This document shows, piece after piece, positions 10,235-22,641 of a stretch of DNA of 64,000 bases. Position 1 is the first letter of the stretch; every line of letters begins with the position of its first letter. Source of the DNA: Armillaria gallica (taxonomy: Eukaryota; Basidiomycota; Agaricomycetes; Agaricales; Physalacriaceae); assembly GCA_037576215.1 (NCBI GenBank), contig JBANDB010000013.1, forward strand, positions 558,001 through 622,000, read 5' to 3'. Below the pieces are notes generated by a model that was not told where the DNA came from, searched no databases, and saw only the letters and a list, made by a program, of their open reading frames with translations. The translations under genes and the position numbers were made by a program.

Positions 10235-11623
10235 ATGGCATCTCGCGAAATCAGATTTCCGGATGGATCTTCGTACAAGCTCGACGCCATCGTCGACCTG
10301 TTCGTAGAGTCCTTTTCTGACCCCACCCATCCATCCCACTGCGTCTTGTTCTACAATTCTTCTCTCGTCGGTTTCTGGAATTTGCACACCATGGCCGATC
10401 TGCGAGCATCCCGTCACGACCTGCTGGAAACGTGCTTGTTGTTCTTGACGACGGCAAGAACACCAGATGAAATCCGTACTCTCGAGAGCACTATGCAAAC
10501 ATGTTCCTGCCCCAAAGACAATCCACTTTTGAATCGATTACACAAATATTGCCCACCAGACTATTTCGAGCGTCCGTTCGATCGATATCTTTTCACCGAC
10601 GTCATTTTGATCATGTCCACGATCCTCTTGAACTGCATTTTCGATCCCAAGGAATCCAAGAAAACGACTTTGCACCACGGAATTCACAAACGCGCCCTCA
10701 GGGAGGAGAAGCAGGGGAAAACACCGATGTGGCCGATCACGCCAGACGAGTTATATTCCGCTGTTGGTGCAGAGACGACGGTCAAGATGCTCTGGCAATG
10801 GGCTTACATGTATGAGCTCAGGCCATCCTTCTTACTTCTGAACGGCATTATCATCATGGCCGGCACTACTCTCAGCGTCATGGTCTTTATTATGCCCTCT
10901 TTTGCTCCTCAGCTCATCGAGGTTATCAACAAGAGTGTTGATTCTCTGGAGAAGACGACTTCTCTCGCTGACCGCGATTTCTCCGTCTTGCATCAAGCTG
11001 AGTGTACTGTCCAAATGTCAACTATCGAGATGATCAACAAGGGAGAGGGTATGCGTGTTGATTCCTATTGGAAGAACCACAAGGAGGCGCTTCTTCGAGC
11101 GCTCAGTAGGGCCGTGAATATTACAATTGGATCTCCGCTTCACGAAGAGCTCCTCGCAACGGCCTGCCTCATACATGACGCCCTCAGTGTTCCTCACGAT
11201 CCAACCAAGTACCATCCTCTCATCCTCTCGGGCTCTCTTGCCGTGGACGAAGAGTACAAGAAGGAGAACGACTTCTGGAAAGCGTATACCGCCATCCGCC
11301 AGGTCACTCTGAGCGACCGGTGTCACGCTCCAGGATGTTTGGAGACATTCACGAGTACAGGAAGGAAGTTTCAGAACTGCAGCGGGTGCAAGTGCGTGTC
11401 GTATTGCTCGGAAAAGTGCCAGAAGCGGGCTTGGAAGCTGGGCGAAGCACCGCACAAGATTATATGCCCTTTGGTGAAGGGGTTTTCGGATCGGATCAAG
11501 CTCCAGTTCAAATTCGCGGATGGAGAAGTTCTCCCGCCGGATGTGGTTGAAGGGATGTGCCGGAAGGGGGGTGTAGATGAGATGGCATCAGCGAATTGGA
11601 CAGAAATATATATGGCCGTATAA
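10235..11623 (+). CDS. MYND zinc-finger protein, left copy, C-terminus replaced by an insertion
   Basis: ATG at 10235 (MASREIRFPDG), chosen because it directly follows an intron-like acceptor and matches the right copy. The product is 462 residues, with a long helical N-terminal region and a MYND finger near the C-terminus. The finger is seen in CHAPGC, NCSGCKCVSYCS, CQKRAW and HKIIC, which supply the Cys and His ligands. MYND fingers bind proline-rich partner peptides. The normal last 17 or so codons now lie at 13320-13431, beyond a roughly 1.74-kb insertion. The insertion supplies a new short tail and stop, so the protein may still be made with an altered end. The right copy is uninterrupted. 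Confidence 0.8.
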   Translation: MASREIRFPDGSSYKLDAIVDLFVESFSDPTHPSHCVLFYNSSLVGFWNLHTMADLRASRHDLLETCLLFLTTARTPDEIRTLESTMQTCSCPKDNPLLNRLHKYCPPDYFERPFDRYLFTDVILIMSTILLNCIFDPKESKKTTLHHGIHKRALREEKQGKTPMWPITPDELYSAVGAETTVKMLWQWAYMYELRPSFLLLNGIIIMAGTTLSVMVFIMPSFAPQLIEVINKSVDSLEKTTSLADRDFSVLHQAECTVQMSTIEMINKGEGMRVDSYWKNHKEALLRALSRAVNITIGSPLHEELLATACLIHDALSVPHDPTKYHPLILSGSLAVDEEYKKENDFWKAYTAIRQVTLSDRCHAPGCLETFTSTGRKFQNCSGCKCVSYCSEKCQKRAWKLGEAPHKIICPLVKGFSDRIKLQFKFADGEVLPPDVVEGMCRKGGVDEMASANWTEIYMAV

Positions 11624-13318
11624 GCCCTTGGCAAGGCCCGAAATGCATGACAACATCCGAAATAATTGCGGCAGCCTTATATGCCCATATGAACATTGGA
11701 GGAATAAAAATCTGCATGTATCATTATGAGTATTTCTGATGCCGGTAATGCTTATTTGACACCATACGCAGGTATAACATGACCAGCATCATAAAACGAG
11801 CTATACCTTCTCAGGTGGCTAGGGCCCACTTCATATACTACGAATATTTTGAATTTTCACTCTTGGAGGAGACGAAGAAACTTGAAATAGTAGATTTATT
11901 GTTATTATTGTATTATTATCGCCGTAAACAGAATACAAGTACGTCTAGATAATACAGTTTATACAAATGGCCTGTTGGCCGGTTGTCCAGGTCCTTGTCT
12001 CAACTGGATCGACAAAGAAGCAAGAGACCATACCTTATCTTGAGCTCGAGATTCCGTGGAGATCCAGACCATTAACCAAAGGGTGACATTGTTTGGAGAA
12101 GGTTGCACCTAATGGCTTAAAAATTTCCGTAAGATGCTATACGGAGCTGATTCCAAGAGATTTAACTCACTGATCGTGACGGTTGACTCACTTGACCTAA
12201 GTACCTTTCAACACGACCACTTCCTCCTCCGACTCTGCACTGATATGTTACTTCAGAAGACCTTGGATGTTTGAAGTGGGCGTACCGATGCCTGAGAAGA
12301 GTTGCGTAAGCAAGGAATTTGTGATGGCTAGAGGCGATGATATCCTGCCCGAGACGTTGGGGCTTTCAACTCTGTTGGCCACTTCGGACTGTATTTATGT
12401 TGAAATAGCTGACTAAATTCTAGTTCCGGCTCGGAAGAAGAAGTCCGCATCGGAGAAGATTGGGTCTAGAGAAGTCTTGTAGGGTCTGTGTCTGATGGAT
12501 GGACCATGCGGAGAAAACCACATGGGACGAATGGACGCGTAGTACTCTATGACGAGAAGGAAGCAGACATACGACGACATGTCACACGTTCAACATTGCT
12601 GCCCCAGCATTGATCTGGTGATCGCGAGATCTCCGACTCGGATGCTCGTTTTGTCACGCCATGAACCCTGTCTCGCATGGTTCTCTTAATGACCGAACTT
12701 CCTCTCCCTTGCTACAGCACTCCCGCTGATACGGGCTGAGGGTGTGGCTGAAAATTCAGTAGTGCACTACTACATCTGAAGGACTCACTTCCGTCTTCAC
12801 GAGAATCTCTGTGCAGCCAGTATCTAAATACGGGGTCGAAGTAAATCGAGGCAGGCTTCCGCACACAAAACGAGGGCCACCAGACGAGGCGATGAAGCCA
12901 CCAAGGAAGAACACTCAGAGGAAGGCGATGGAGACGACGGTGAGGGCTTCCCGAAGAAGACATTGGCAAGTCTGATGGAACGGCAGATCTGGACGTCATA
13001 GATATAGGATTTGCCGGCTCGCAGTACATTTAAATATGTCGTCATTTTGGGCACCTAAGCTTTTCAGAGTCGAAGAAAATCAGTCTGCAGAAACGAGACT
13101 ACATTTTATTGAGCTTATAGTAGTGATATATTCGCTGGAAATAATTCTATGGAATCTTGAAGGCCAAGTTATTATTCTGCGAGGTTCTAATAGCATATGA
13201 AAAGGACGCAACATTGTGCCCCGGTTATATGAGCTCTGTAAGGCCTTGACAAGGCGAATAAGAATTCCGCCGGACCGTGGTCGCCGCAAGCCCCGGAAAT
13301 TTTTTTCCCAATCTGCTG
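11584..13318. mobile_element. Non-autonomous hAT-like insertion inside the left MYND gene
   Basis: This block of about 1.73 kb is absent from the right-arm MYND gene. The uninterrupted right copy reads TGAGGTGG at the junction. The left flank has TGAGATGG and the right flank TGATGTGG, each one base from that site, consistent with an old 8-bp target duplication. The ends are weakly inverted (CAGCGAATTGG against CAGATTGGG). No transposase is visible; the short minus-strand frames at 12712-13054 carry no motif I know. The class assignment to hAT is inference; that it is an insertion is seen directly. Confidence 0.62.
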
Positions 13319-13319
13319 A

Positions 13320-13440
13320 TGTGGAGGCGCATACGATTCGTTGGTATTTTGAGCTCCTGGATACGTTGTTGATCATCAGGAACCCGTACGATTCGAGGGT
13401 TGGGGAAGGGCATTGGTCGGCTGCGCTTTGAGCTCTCGTA
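13320..13440 (+). pseudogene. Detached C-terminal end of the left MYND gene
   Basis: The frame VEAHTIRWYFELLDTLL then RNPYDSRVGEG matches the last residues of the right MYND copy, but it is cut off from its gene by the insertion. The left version runs on for HWSAAL before its stop. The right one ends at a TGA in place of the Trp codon. Confidence 0.75.
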
Positions 13441-13983
13441 GGTACTTATTCCGAAAACATCTGCTTTGTGTTTACTTTGCTGAATTAATGTTGTCGCTTG
13501 TGAATTTCTATGACATAAATTCTATTTATCTCCATGTACCGATTACTTTGACCTTTTTTGGGTGAGGGGAGTTGCGCTTGGCAGCTGTAGACGAGGCATG
13601 ATACAAACCTCTCATCAAGGTGAATATACCTACGCAGTGACCTTTACTATCCAATCCAAGGAAAGTCACCATCAAAACCGCGTTCTTTGAGAAACGAAAA
13701 GAGAAGATTTCACCCCGAACATTCTCTTGTATGGACGTCGATGCCTGGTAAATACCTGCATCGGCATTTTCAAAGACGTTATTCAAAATCTGAGCCGTAG
13801 TGGTGAAACGTATGACCTTACCCTGTGGTCAGCATCTCGTCTTGAGCATGGTAACATGTCGTTCTAAGCCATAGTTAACACGCCCAAATGCCGCGCTAGA
13901 CAAACAGATCACGCAAGATGCAATTTGCGTGCTGAGTTCTATCGAGGCATGAGGAAATCATAAAGTAAGATATATACCGAAGC
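13441..13983. other. Intergenic region between MYND and phosphotransferase genes
   Basis: The stretch is repeated inverted at about 55.65-56.2 kb. An open frame at 13526-13786 on the minus strand is broken in the other arm by stops and indels. No gene is supported. Confidence 0.4.
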
Positions 13984-14970
13984 TTACCATATGACATCCT
14001 CGTCATCTTGAAGAGGTGCGTCGAGAGGATCATCAGGCAAGATGCCTGGATGTACAGCACTATCGCCAGTGCTATGCCACAGCGCTCGTTCTAGTCCAAG
14101 CTCTTTCTCATAGCAGCCGTTCTCAAATACGCCAACCGCATCCCAAAACTTGGAGAAATTTTCAGAGTCCACATTCTGCATCACCTTCGACGTGTATTCT
14201 CAATACTCAGGAAACCATCCCGCAGCTTCCCAGTCAATAATAGCAGACAATCGGCCGTCCTCAGTGACAAGGATATTAGTCTTGTTCAGGTCATAGTGCG
14301 AGAAGCATAGTTTATGTGGTTTGGTGTACATGGGTGACGCATACTGCAGGAGACGAGGCGTGCGGCTCACACAAGACACATTTGCAAGTAACATGTCATG
14401 AAAAGCACGGATATTCTTCAGCGGTTGAACCACACAACGATCGCCACATCGAATGTGTACGAATGACGAGCCGTGAAGGCCAGAAACCCCACCGGAAGGA
14501 GGAGGAATGGAGCGAAGTTCAGTAAGAGCCTTTTTCAGGTCGGCGATGAGTAGTGCACTATCCGAGAGGTCGAGTGCGGGTTTGTTGAAGGATGTCATGA
14601 GCTCAGATAGCTCTTTGAGACTACGTCCGCCGCGGAGGTGGGCGGAACCGAAGAGGAGGTCACTGTAATGAAAGAACTCGGGAGGGTATGTGGTCCTTGA
14701 GAGGAGCCACTGCACCAATGTCACACCTTTTACCTCTGTCATAAGAATCGACCCCTCGGACGCGGTTCCCTTTGGTATATCAGGAAGGACGTCAAGAATA
14801 CGGGGGACAGGAATGGTTGTATTTTCGTGGACGAACTTGATGTTGTTCGCCTCGATCTCCGGGGTCTTATCTTGAGTGTGTTTAAGAATAAGACCAAAAG
14901 GAAGGCGTTGCATACTCCATTCTCGAACGCCATACCACTTTGCGAAACGAAGGTAAACGGATGATCTCAT
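13984..14970 (-). pseudogene. Aminoglycoside-phosphotransferase-family (APH) protein, left copy with in-frame TGA
   Basis: The frame 14970-14200 encodes an APH-type kinase fold. NNIKFVHENTTIPVPRILDV and EGSILMTEVKGVTLVQWL match the N-lobe. SHYDLNKTNILV is the catalytic loop, and AIIDWEAAGWFPEY is the metal-binding DxD-like loop. The family normally continues with WEY; here the Trp codon is TGA at 14202-14200. The same frame then continues for another 66 codons (MMQNVDSENFSKFWDAV onward to 13984). The break sits after the active site, so a shortened protein is possible. Fungal members are usually of unknown substrate and should not be read as drug resistance. The mirror copy is more broken. 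Confidence 0.72.
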
Positions 14971-15402
14971 AGATTTCGGGAAACATAGCCATAAACGCCA
15001 TGGAAGTGCTACGGTCTACCACCAGAATGTGTAAAAGCGAGCGACACCACCACATGTTTCCCTGAAGTATGGTTTGTGAATGAATATCTCTGAGTCAGAT
15101 TCACCACAAATGAGACCTTGCTCTTACCGCTGGCCTTGAGCTTAAGCACTCTTCGTTCTTCGTAGTTCGAGGGAAGCACTGGCTTGACTATAGCGGTCCG
15201 GGTGCCGGTCCTTACGCAGTGCCAAACACAAGGTGGTTGCAAAAACCTAAACAATCTGCGAATCTATCAATAATCGGGGTTCACAATAATCGCCGACGGC
15301 TTCCTAAGTCGGGATAGCGGAATTCGAGAAAGACACGTTATATAGCAGATCGGGCATCTAAAGGAACAGTTTCTATGGACAAGTTACAACATAGCCGGTG
15401 AC

Positions 15403-17006
15403 TCAACTCCAATCACCAGCGTCCTGAACATCAGTCTTCTCTCTCGCCGCCTTCAATAAATCCTCAACTGTCCACGGCTCGTAAATGTAGCCCGGAGGAG
15501 TGTTGGTATTAGTAAAAGGCGTGCCGTCAGTGATATGTTTGGCGCACGCTGCATAATTGTCGTACGCGTACTTCTCTGAGTCATGCTTCGCTAGCCAGTT
15601 ACCGATGATCTTGCCGACTAGCTGAGGATTCTTCGATACAGCATCCCAATCTGTGTGATGCCAATTTTCACGTGTCTTGAATCCCATCCTTTGAGCACAA
15701 GAGACGCGTTCAAACCTAAACATGTAAATGAGTCACATCAGCACCGAGCAGCGACAGAAGAATCACTGAACAAACCGTAGCTTGTTGTAAACCTGTACAG
15801 CCAAAGGGATTTTATCCTTTCCGCTTATGTGGAGACAAGCTGCGAGAGTGAAACCATCTTCCATAGCCATAGTCGCACCGCTGCCGCTAGTAGGAAGAAG
15901 ACTATGTGCAGCATCTCCGATCTGGGCGACACGACCCATCGGAGAGATCCACTTAGGCTGGGGGTTACGCCACATAAGCTTCCAGTCAACGACTTCCTTG
16001 TTGGGCACCGCATTAATGAGAGCTGGGACGAACGGACTCCAGTCTTTCACGTGTTTGAGTGCAGAATCTGAAGACCGAGTCTTTGACCAGTCCTCGGTCG
16101 CGTTGCCATCATCCTAAGTAGTATATTATCAGAATCAAACCAGGGGGGTTAAAAGAAGGTACTTGCGAGATAAGTCATCATCCAGCAAACGATATTTTTG
16201 TTCTTGCCGGTGACTATGTGCGTGTTGAAGCCTATATAAGCAGCGCCATGGGAACCGTCGCCTTCGTACACCTTCGCCAACAGGGGATCCTTCAATGCAT
16301 ACTCGAGCGGGAAGGTCGTTCGATAGATTGCGTAGCCGCTGCTGATAGGCTGGTCCTTTTTCCCACTCACGATACCCCATCCTTTACCTCCCACACCATC
16401 GGCAGCGATGACAAGATCTGCCTCAAGCTTGGTGCCATCTGCAAGAATAGCACAACCCTTATCGATGGTCTCTGAGTAGTCTTCGACACTAATCCCATGC
16501 TCGACGGAGATCCCAAGCGATGTTGCATACTTATGCAACGCCCGATGGAGCTCCAGACGACTGAGGGCGACAGCGCGTTCACCGGTACTCGGGTCATAGT
16601 CGCCCAAGCTAGGAAATATCCCAATGAGGGTCCCGTCAAACTTGTACATGTGGATGTCGGGTCCGAATTGGTTTTCGTACAGCTGATCAACGAACCCCGG
16701 CCACTTGCGCATGGTACTCAGTGCACTGGGTTGGATGGCGACTAGATCACCTGGAGCTGGCGTAAATTTTGGGGATTGTATATTGATTTGAGTTACTTAC
16801 CGAAGGGATCGAGACCAGGTCGACGTTCAACGACGCGAACGTTGTGACCTTTGCGATAGCACTCGATGGCAGCGGTCAAGCCAGCGAGGCCTCCACCTAC
16901 ACGAAAGGTATCAGTGTTGCGAAGAAATGCTATTGAAGGGTCTGAACCGACCGGCGATGAGGATGTCTATGCCAGAGAGCGGTTCGCGAACCATGTTTTC
17001 GGCCAT
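15403..17006 (-). CDS. FAD-dependent monooxygenase (salicylate-hydroxylase-like), left copy
   Basis: The start ATG is at 17006. Exons are separated by at least four short introns, near 16.9, 16.8, 16.12 and 15.75 kb. The spliced N-terminus gives IAGGGLAGLTAAIECY, the dinucleotide-binding GxGxxG. The middle has RLELHRALHKYA and LEADLVIAADGVGG (DG motif). GRVAQIGDAAHSLLPTSGSG is the GD motif that contacts the FAD ribityl chain. This is the class A flavoprotein hydroxylase pattern using NAD(P)H and oxygen on an aromatic substrate; the substrate is not deducible. It lies downstream of the MFS transporter on the same strand. Both arms keep it open with nearly the same protein, which suggests it is functional. 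Confidence 0.85.
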
Positions 17007-17327
17007 GATAGCTAGAGAGAGAACTATGATGTTGGCTGAAGGTAGTGATATTCATGAGATGCACCACTGAGCTTTATATTGCGGAATTGTGCGCAGCTTC
17101 GGGTTGACGGAGAAAAAAGACAGTGAAGATTGACTAAGTTCAATGCGAAATATCGCTCAGATTGCGGCGTTTGAACTTCAGATGGGGATAGGTACAGTTG
17201 AAGAGACCTCTATAGAACACAGTGTCGGTATTATTTTCCCAAAGGAGCACTGTTAATGATATGCTTTTGATGAATAGGTTCAGCAGGATCCGTTGATCTG
17301 CGAGTATAACTGTCTTGCCTGTCCAAT

Positions 17328-17552
17328 TCAAAGCCAAGCGAGTGGAACTTGAAGCAAATCTGTATATTGACTGTGAGGCAGATCCTCAGCAAGATACAGT
17401 CTCGACATGAAAGCAGAGAACGACTCGACGGTGCTCGTTCTTGGAGCACGAGCGGCGTGCGACTCGCAAGCAGCATCGTAAAATCGCATAACAAAACGGG
17501 ACTCTGACCGGCGTTGCAAATCCCGAAGTGTAAGCTTTCGCGCGTAAAGCAT
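17328..17552 (-). CDS. Small open frame conserved in both arms
   Basis: A 74-codon frame (MLYARKLTLRDLQRRSESRF at the N-terminus, ending LLQVPLAWL) is kept open in the mirror at 47410-47679. The copies have only a handful of amino-acid changes, although the surrounding DNA has indels. It lies between the monooxygenase and the transporter. It has no recognised motif and could equally be a conserved upstream region; the call is weak. Confidence 0.3.
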   Translation of the reverse strand: MLYARKLTLRDLQRRSESRFVMRFYDAACESHAARAPRTSTVESFSAFMSRLYLAEDLPHSQYTDLLQVPLAWL

Positions 17553-18014
17553 TTTAAGAATTCACAGAAGCACCAGATTCATGACTGTAGAATGCACGTT
17601 TGGAAATGCCGTCAGCTGACACTTCGAAGTTCGCTACCAGAAGAATGTTCATAACATTGGTTAATGTGGATGTAGATTACGTGCTCACTTTGGTGATAGA
17701 CTTTTAGAGAAAAGGATTTCACAATGCGCATCGAGGATAATTCAACTGGGAGACAGAAGGACTGAATAATCAAGTACATAATGATCTTGAACGTTGGGTT
17801 CAAGTTTCAAGCTTCAAGCTTCAAGAATCAACCCTAGTTGGCAACAAGTTGACAACGGACGGTAGTCACTGTACTACTTAGTAAGCCGGTAAACCGGCAT
17901 TCAGATCCGTTGGGCAAGCCGGCGGCTCCCTTCAGGATCATAAATTCAGGTATCGGTCTTTATCTCTTCCATTATGGGCGTAATAGTTGATACGGTAGGC
18001 ACCCGGAGTAATAT

Positions 18015-19907
18015 CTACGTATGTGGACTGTTGTCCGAAACACTAATACCACTCCCCTTCTCACCTATCTCCCCATCCGTCTGTTCGGCATTTTTCTCGG
18101 CACTAAATCCACCCTCATACCCAAACCACGTCTTACGCCCACAATGAGGTCCACGCACGAGAAGGATCAAGAGGCCGAGCCCGGTCCAACCGAGCGATAA
18201 GCCTGCCCCTGCTCTCCATCCATACTCCAAAAACACACGCGAACCCACATCTGCGCCCATAACTTGTCCAAGGAAGACCTGACGGTAAATGTGATAAGAA
18301 TAATACAGAAAAGCGAAGACGGCCACTCACCCATATGAGAGAGATAGCATTCAGGCGTGTTGTAGCTGCCGCGGAGATGCTGTGGCGGGTGATTGGGGAC
18401 CCAGATATATCACTGGAGATTCATAAAGACTGACCTGAAGATGGACATTTGAAGCGAAACTTGTAGCATTCGACAAAATACGTCTATTCCTAGCGTAGCC
18501 AAAATCACCTTTTTTGGAAAAACAATTATCAGCGCGAATTGACGGCTAGTGGTAAGGTGACTGACGGGAGCAACATGGATACCAGCCGCGCCGACCAAAA
18601 GCAGCTGAAAGCACCCATAAAGTATAGAGCCCAGAATCGAACCATGCCATGGATGCAGCTTGTCTACCAGTCGACCGGCTGTTGCACAGTGATGAGGACA
18701 AGAAAATTACCGGCTCGAAGTAACGCAAAAGCAACTCACCGAGCGGTGTCATACATACCCCGAATATACCGATGACTCCAAAGAGCCCAATCCACAACCT
18801 GACAAGGATATTTTATTCGCTTTGATCCTTCCTGATGAATTGAAACTTACGTAGAATAGTTATACGGCGGACCGCCCAGCAGGAATGTCAGTGTGACCCA
18901 AAAGTTTGACAGACCCGCTGAGGAAAGTAAGTTAACAAGGCAAGCCTGTAGTGAACGATGAGCGCAAAGTAGAAATTCCAAATTACCAAACGCACCTGAA
19001 TTAACTGCGGCTCCCCAACCGCAAACAACACCATAGACTTAATAAGGCCCCAATACCCCAGATTATCCGCGTTCTTAGCTGGATAATCCGGGACCATCGC
19101 GTAACACGCGACCAAAACGACACTCTGGACGCCTACCGCAAAGTAATAGACCACCCGCCACTCGGCGAACTGAGCTATCACCCCGGCAACGACTCGCGCG
19201 ACCAGGATCCCCATGATCAGCCCGGAGACGATGATGGATACGACAAAGGCGCGCTGGGAAGAAGGAGCCATGTCCGCTGCGAGGGGGAGGAGGATTGGGG
19301 GTACGACATTTAGTGCGCCTGCAAAGAAAGAGACGGCAAGGAATGCATTCCAGTTACGGACGAGAGCGAGGCAGAGGGTGAAAGTGGTGGAGCAGATGAG
19401 GACTCCGAGAAGGAGCTGCCGGCGTCGGATGATATCTCCTAGTGGTGCGAGGACAAAGAGACCCGTCGCGTATCTAATTATGATATGAGCAGCGTTGCAA
19501 TTGAAGTAGATAATCAGGGAACAGACCCGGCCTGGAGAAGGGTGGGAGCTCTATGTGAACGCATTAGGTGACCCTGCGCCGGAAGATTGCACATCGCACC
19601 TTGAGGAACTAAAATACGACACTCCGAAAGATTCAGAGAATTGAACTAAGGCAGATCTCAGCACCCATAGCCCATTCCAAAGAGGCGAACTCACTTAACA
19701 ATGGCAGGCAGTAGAACAAATTTGCTGCCACTATCCAATGATGAGCGTCAGCTACTACACATTCTGACCCACATACTTACTAAATGTGCATGCAAACGCG
19801 AAAAGAACATTGAGCCCAATACCGAACTGAAAGGGCCGCTCTGGGTCGTAACGGAGCCTGCGAGGGATAGGTATAAAGCCAAGATCCTTTGTTGGCGTTG
19901 AGCTCAT
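18015..19907 (-). CDS. Major facilitator superfamily transporter, left copy
   Basis: The start ATG at 19907 gives MSSTPTKDLGFIPIPRRLRY, followed by several exons ending at 18015. Diagnostic pieces are an NLFYCLPLL segment, PLGDIIRRRQLLLGVLICS (loop 2-3 motif), ADMAPSSQRAFVVSIIVSG, GVIAQFAEWRVVYYFAVG, GLSNFWVTLTFLLGGPPYNY, VFLGQVMGADVGSRVFLEYG and RGPHCGRKTWFGYEGG. These match a 12-helix MFS drug or small-molecule transporter of the plasma membrane. It is upstream of, and parallel to, the FAD monooxygenase. The pair suggests uptake or export of the compound that the enzyme hydroxylates; this pairing is inference. Confidence 0.82.
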
Positions 19908-21180
19908 CTTGAAGGTAGTGTGAGAAGCAAATAATCTCGGTATTTATGTAGCGATGCCCACTTGTTCCGGCCAATTGCTGTGAGAGCGGCATCGATCGGC
20001 TTTTCAAAGGCGGAGGAGGGCAAGAATAAATATCGATGACCAGGGGTGCAACTCTCTTCATAATTTTGTACGTGTGCGAGGTCTCGGGGTTCATTACCGT
20101 GTACCAGTCGCGGTATATATTATATCCCAAAGTTCGTTTTATCTGCCTTCCAAGTTCAGAATAAGTCCAAGTGTGTTTGTCAGTGCTCACCGATATCGTT
20201 CTCCAGTAGTCTCCTGCATTCCTAGAGCCGACGGACGTATACAGACATTGAGCCCTTATGAAGCCCTCTAAGTAATAAGTTTGAACGGAAGTCCCTTTAC
20301 AATATGTAAGCGCTACTGATTTTTGGGCACTCTGTTATGAAACGTACCGAAATGAACAGCGGTGACCGATATCGATCATCGATGAGCCTCCAAACCACCT
20401 CGGTGGGCATAGATGATGCTTCTGAATATGGGCCTGCAAGCGAGTGGTGTATGCGGCATAGGACGGGGGCGAATAATTAGGAATCGGTAGCGCTCTCGGA
20501 ATCATTCCCACCCCAAGCGTTATCATGAAGCATTGAAGCTGGCCAGTTATATCGTTGTGATTGATCTAGCCAAAACGTAAAACAGGCGCATCAACAAAGA
20601 CTGACAGAGTCCGAAGAAGAAACTAGATGCTTTACGAGTCACATGCACGCTGCGAGTTCTTGATCAAGTCTCGGTCGGATTTCACGATGCTCACGCATGC
20701 ATGAAGGCGATGAGACTTGGGGCAGCCGAAGGATTATCAGCCGCAAGAGGCGAGGGTTGAATCGTGACCTCGGTCTGGATCTAGAAGCAATGGTTAGTGT
20801 GGCATGGTGTATATGATACATTGATAACACGTACTACATGGCCCATTCGTCGGCTTATAATCTCCGTACGAAGAAGTTGCTGCATATTTTTATTGCAAGA
20901 CTATGTCAATCTATTCAGGGATACACATCCTCGCCCCGTAATGGCAGACGTGATCATGAGAACCCAAACATGTGAGATTGGATTATCTGAGTGAAAGCCG
21001 CTTTAGCCAAAGATGAAAGACAAATCATAAGAGAAATCTTCACCAAGTACAATAACCTATTAACTCGTCAGATCAGATAATGAGCTGTTGTCGGACCGAA
21101 CTTACCTCTAAGACCAACATGGGCGGGGCAAGTACGAGGATTTTTATAATCAAACCAGCTAACTATAATTTCTCGCTCTT
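19908..21180. other. Intergenic region upstream of the MFS gene, mirrored at 44.0-45.1 kb
   Basis: No gene is supported. The sequence is recognisable in inverted orientation at 44.05-45.1 kb with many small differences, so it is part of the older arm homology. Short frames are not shared between the two copies. Confidence 0.4.
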
Positions 21181-21189
21181 ATCATCGAG

Positions 21190-21790
21190 GATCTCCCAAA
21201 GAGTCAGCATATGAATGCAAAGAAACATCAAAGCATACACGCCCTCCTTTTCGTAATAGCCAATCTTCGCGTTCATCTAATAGAGCTTGTGGCGCCGCCG
21301 CCTTTTTGCCCACAGCAGCGACGACTGACGACTTGGCATCGAGCATCGGCCTGGGCACGGGGATCTTCAACGCACGAGTATCCTGCTTCTGCGGCGTGAC
21401 AGAAGGTGGTTTGGTATCGTATATCGCGGCTTCGACTCTACTACTTTCATCAGCCCAAGTTAACGAAGCATCGAGTCACTCACGTCCTGCTCACTACAAG
21501 CATACTTCCATCTCGAACCTCGGTCATGGTGACCTCTTTCAATCTCTAATCTTGGACTCGGACGTTAGCCGGTAGGTGGCGCGACGACAGTTCCTCTGAA
21601 GCGCGATTAGGTGTCACTCGCCCAGAAGCACCGTCTGAGCCAGTTGACTTTCATTTCTCCTGGCATTTTTTTGTCAGCTGATGAACGATCATATTTGGGA
21701 GTCTGGTTTTAGGAAAGACGAGAATTTTTGGCGTGGGTGCTTCGCTGGGGGAGGGGTGTCGGGGACCGTATTGAAGTAGGCGTCATGACG
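21190..21790 (-). pseudogene. Ribosome recycling factor pseudogene, old left copy
   Basis: Reading the minus strand from about 21790, remnants appear of each RRF part: the arginine-rich 5' region, the CCAGGAGAAATGAA segment, the AIYDTK region, and IPVPRPMLDAKSSVVAAVGKK. Frameshifts and deletions fall throughout, and there is no usable start. It lies tandem to the RRF pseudogene at 22.64-23.44 kb in the same orientation. The mirror is at 43.41-44.01 kb. Confidence 0.65.
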
Positions 21791-22641
21791 GATGAGATGA
21801 GAGAATTTGCCGGCTGAGACACATAACCGATGACCGGGACCACGCACCTCTTCTCGAGTCTTATCGTAAATTCATATATTTATGGCAAGTTCTCTCGTCG
21901 CGATGCCGCTACCCTGCGGTCTCGTGCTGAAGATCGACGACGACGTGAAGCCAGTGCTCTTCAATCCTTGGCCGTTTCTCAGATATCCTTCATCCCGTCT
22001 TTTTTAGACCCGCTGATGGCCAGCGAAGCTATAGTCTCCCTAGGCAAACTCTTAAATCAAAGACAGACAGACAGATATTGATTCATATGCACTCGAGGCG
22101 GGATTTGATGCTGCGAACGTCCGACCAACAGAAGGCCACATATACAAATTTTGATGGACACTTAGCAACCAGTTTACCTTGTTGTGCGGAAGGTTGAAGG
22201 GTGTCGGAACCGTTAAGCACCAACGGAATACCCTAAAAACGCCCTGAGAAGGAAAGCATGAGCACGCGAATCCTAAGCACACGACTCAACCCCTCGTTCG
22301 AGGATGTCCAGATACTTTTCGTCTTCGAGTAAGGAACAACTTGAGGATTGTCTCGACTATTTGGGAAGTGAATGAATATACGGAGCTGTCCAGTGCCAGC
22401 TGAGTTGTACAAGGGTGAAGTGAGCAGGAACGATAGAACCGCCAGACGAAGTGGATAGGCGTTTCCTGTCTGACCATGGAATAGAGGGCGAGTGGTCGGA
22501 TTTGGCACCAATACGCTGAGGGCTGAGAGAGGGGTCGCCCTCATGAGTTGGTGCACACGGTTATGCAAGGTACGAGGTCAGTAGAAAAAAAGACTTATAA
22601 TCAGACCGACTACCGTAACTCGTTGTCGTGTGTGTGAAAGA

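Noticed and set aside
17800..17835. TTCAAGC-type short tandem repeat as a functional element
   Set aside because: It is a small slippage repeat present only in the left arm; the right arm has lost or never had the extra units.
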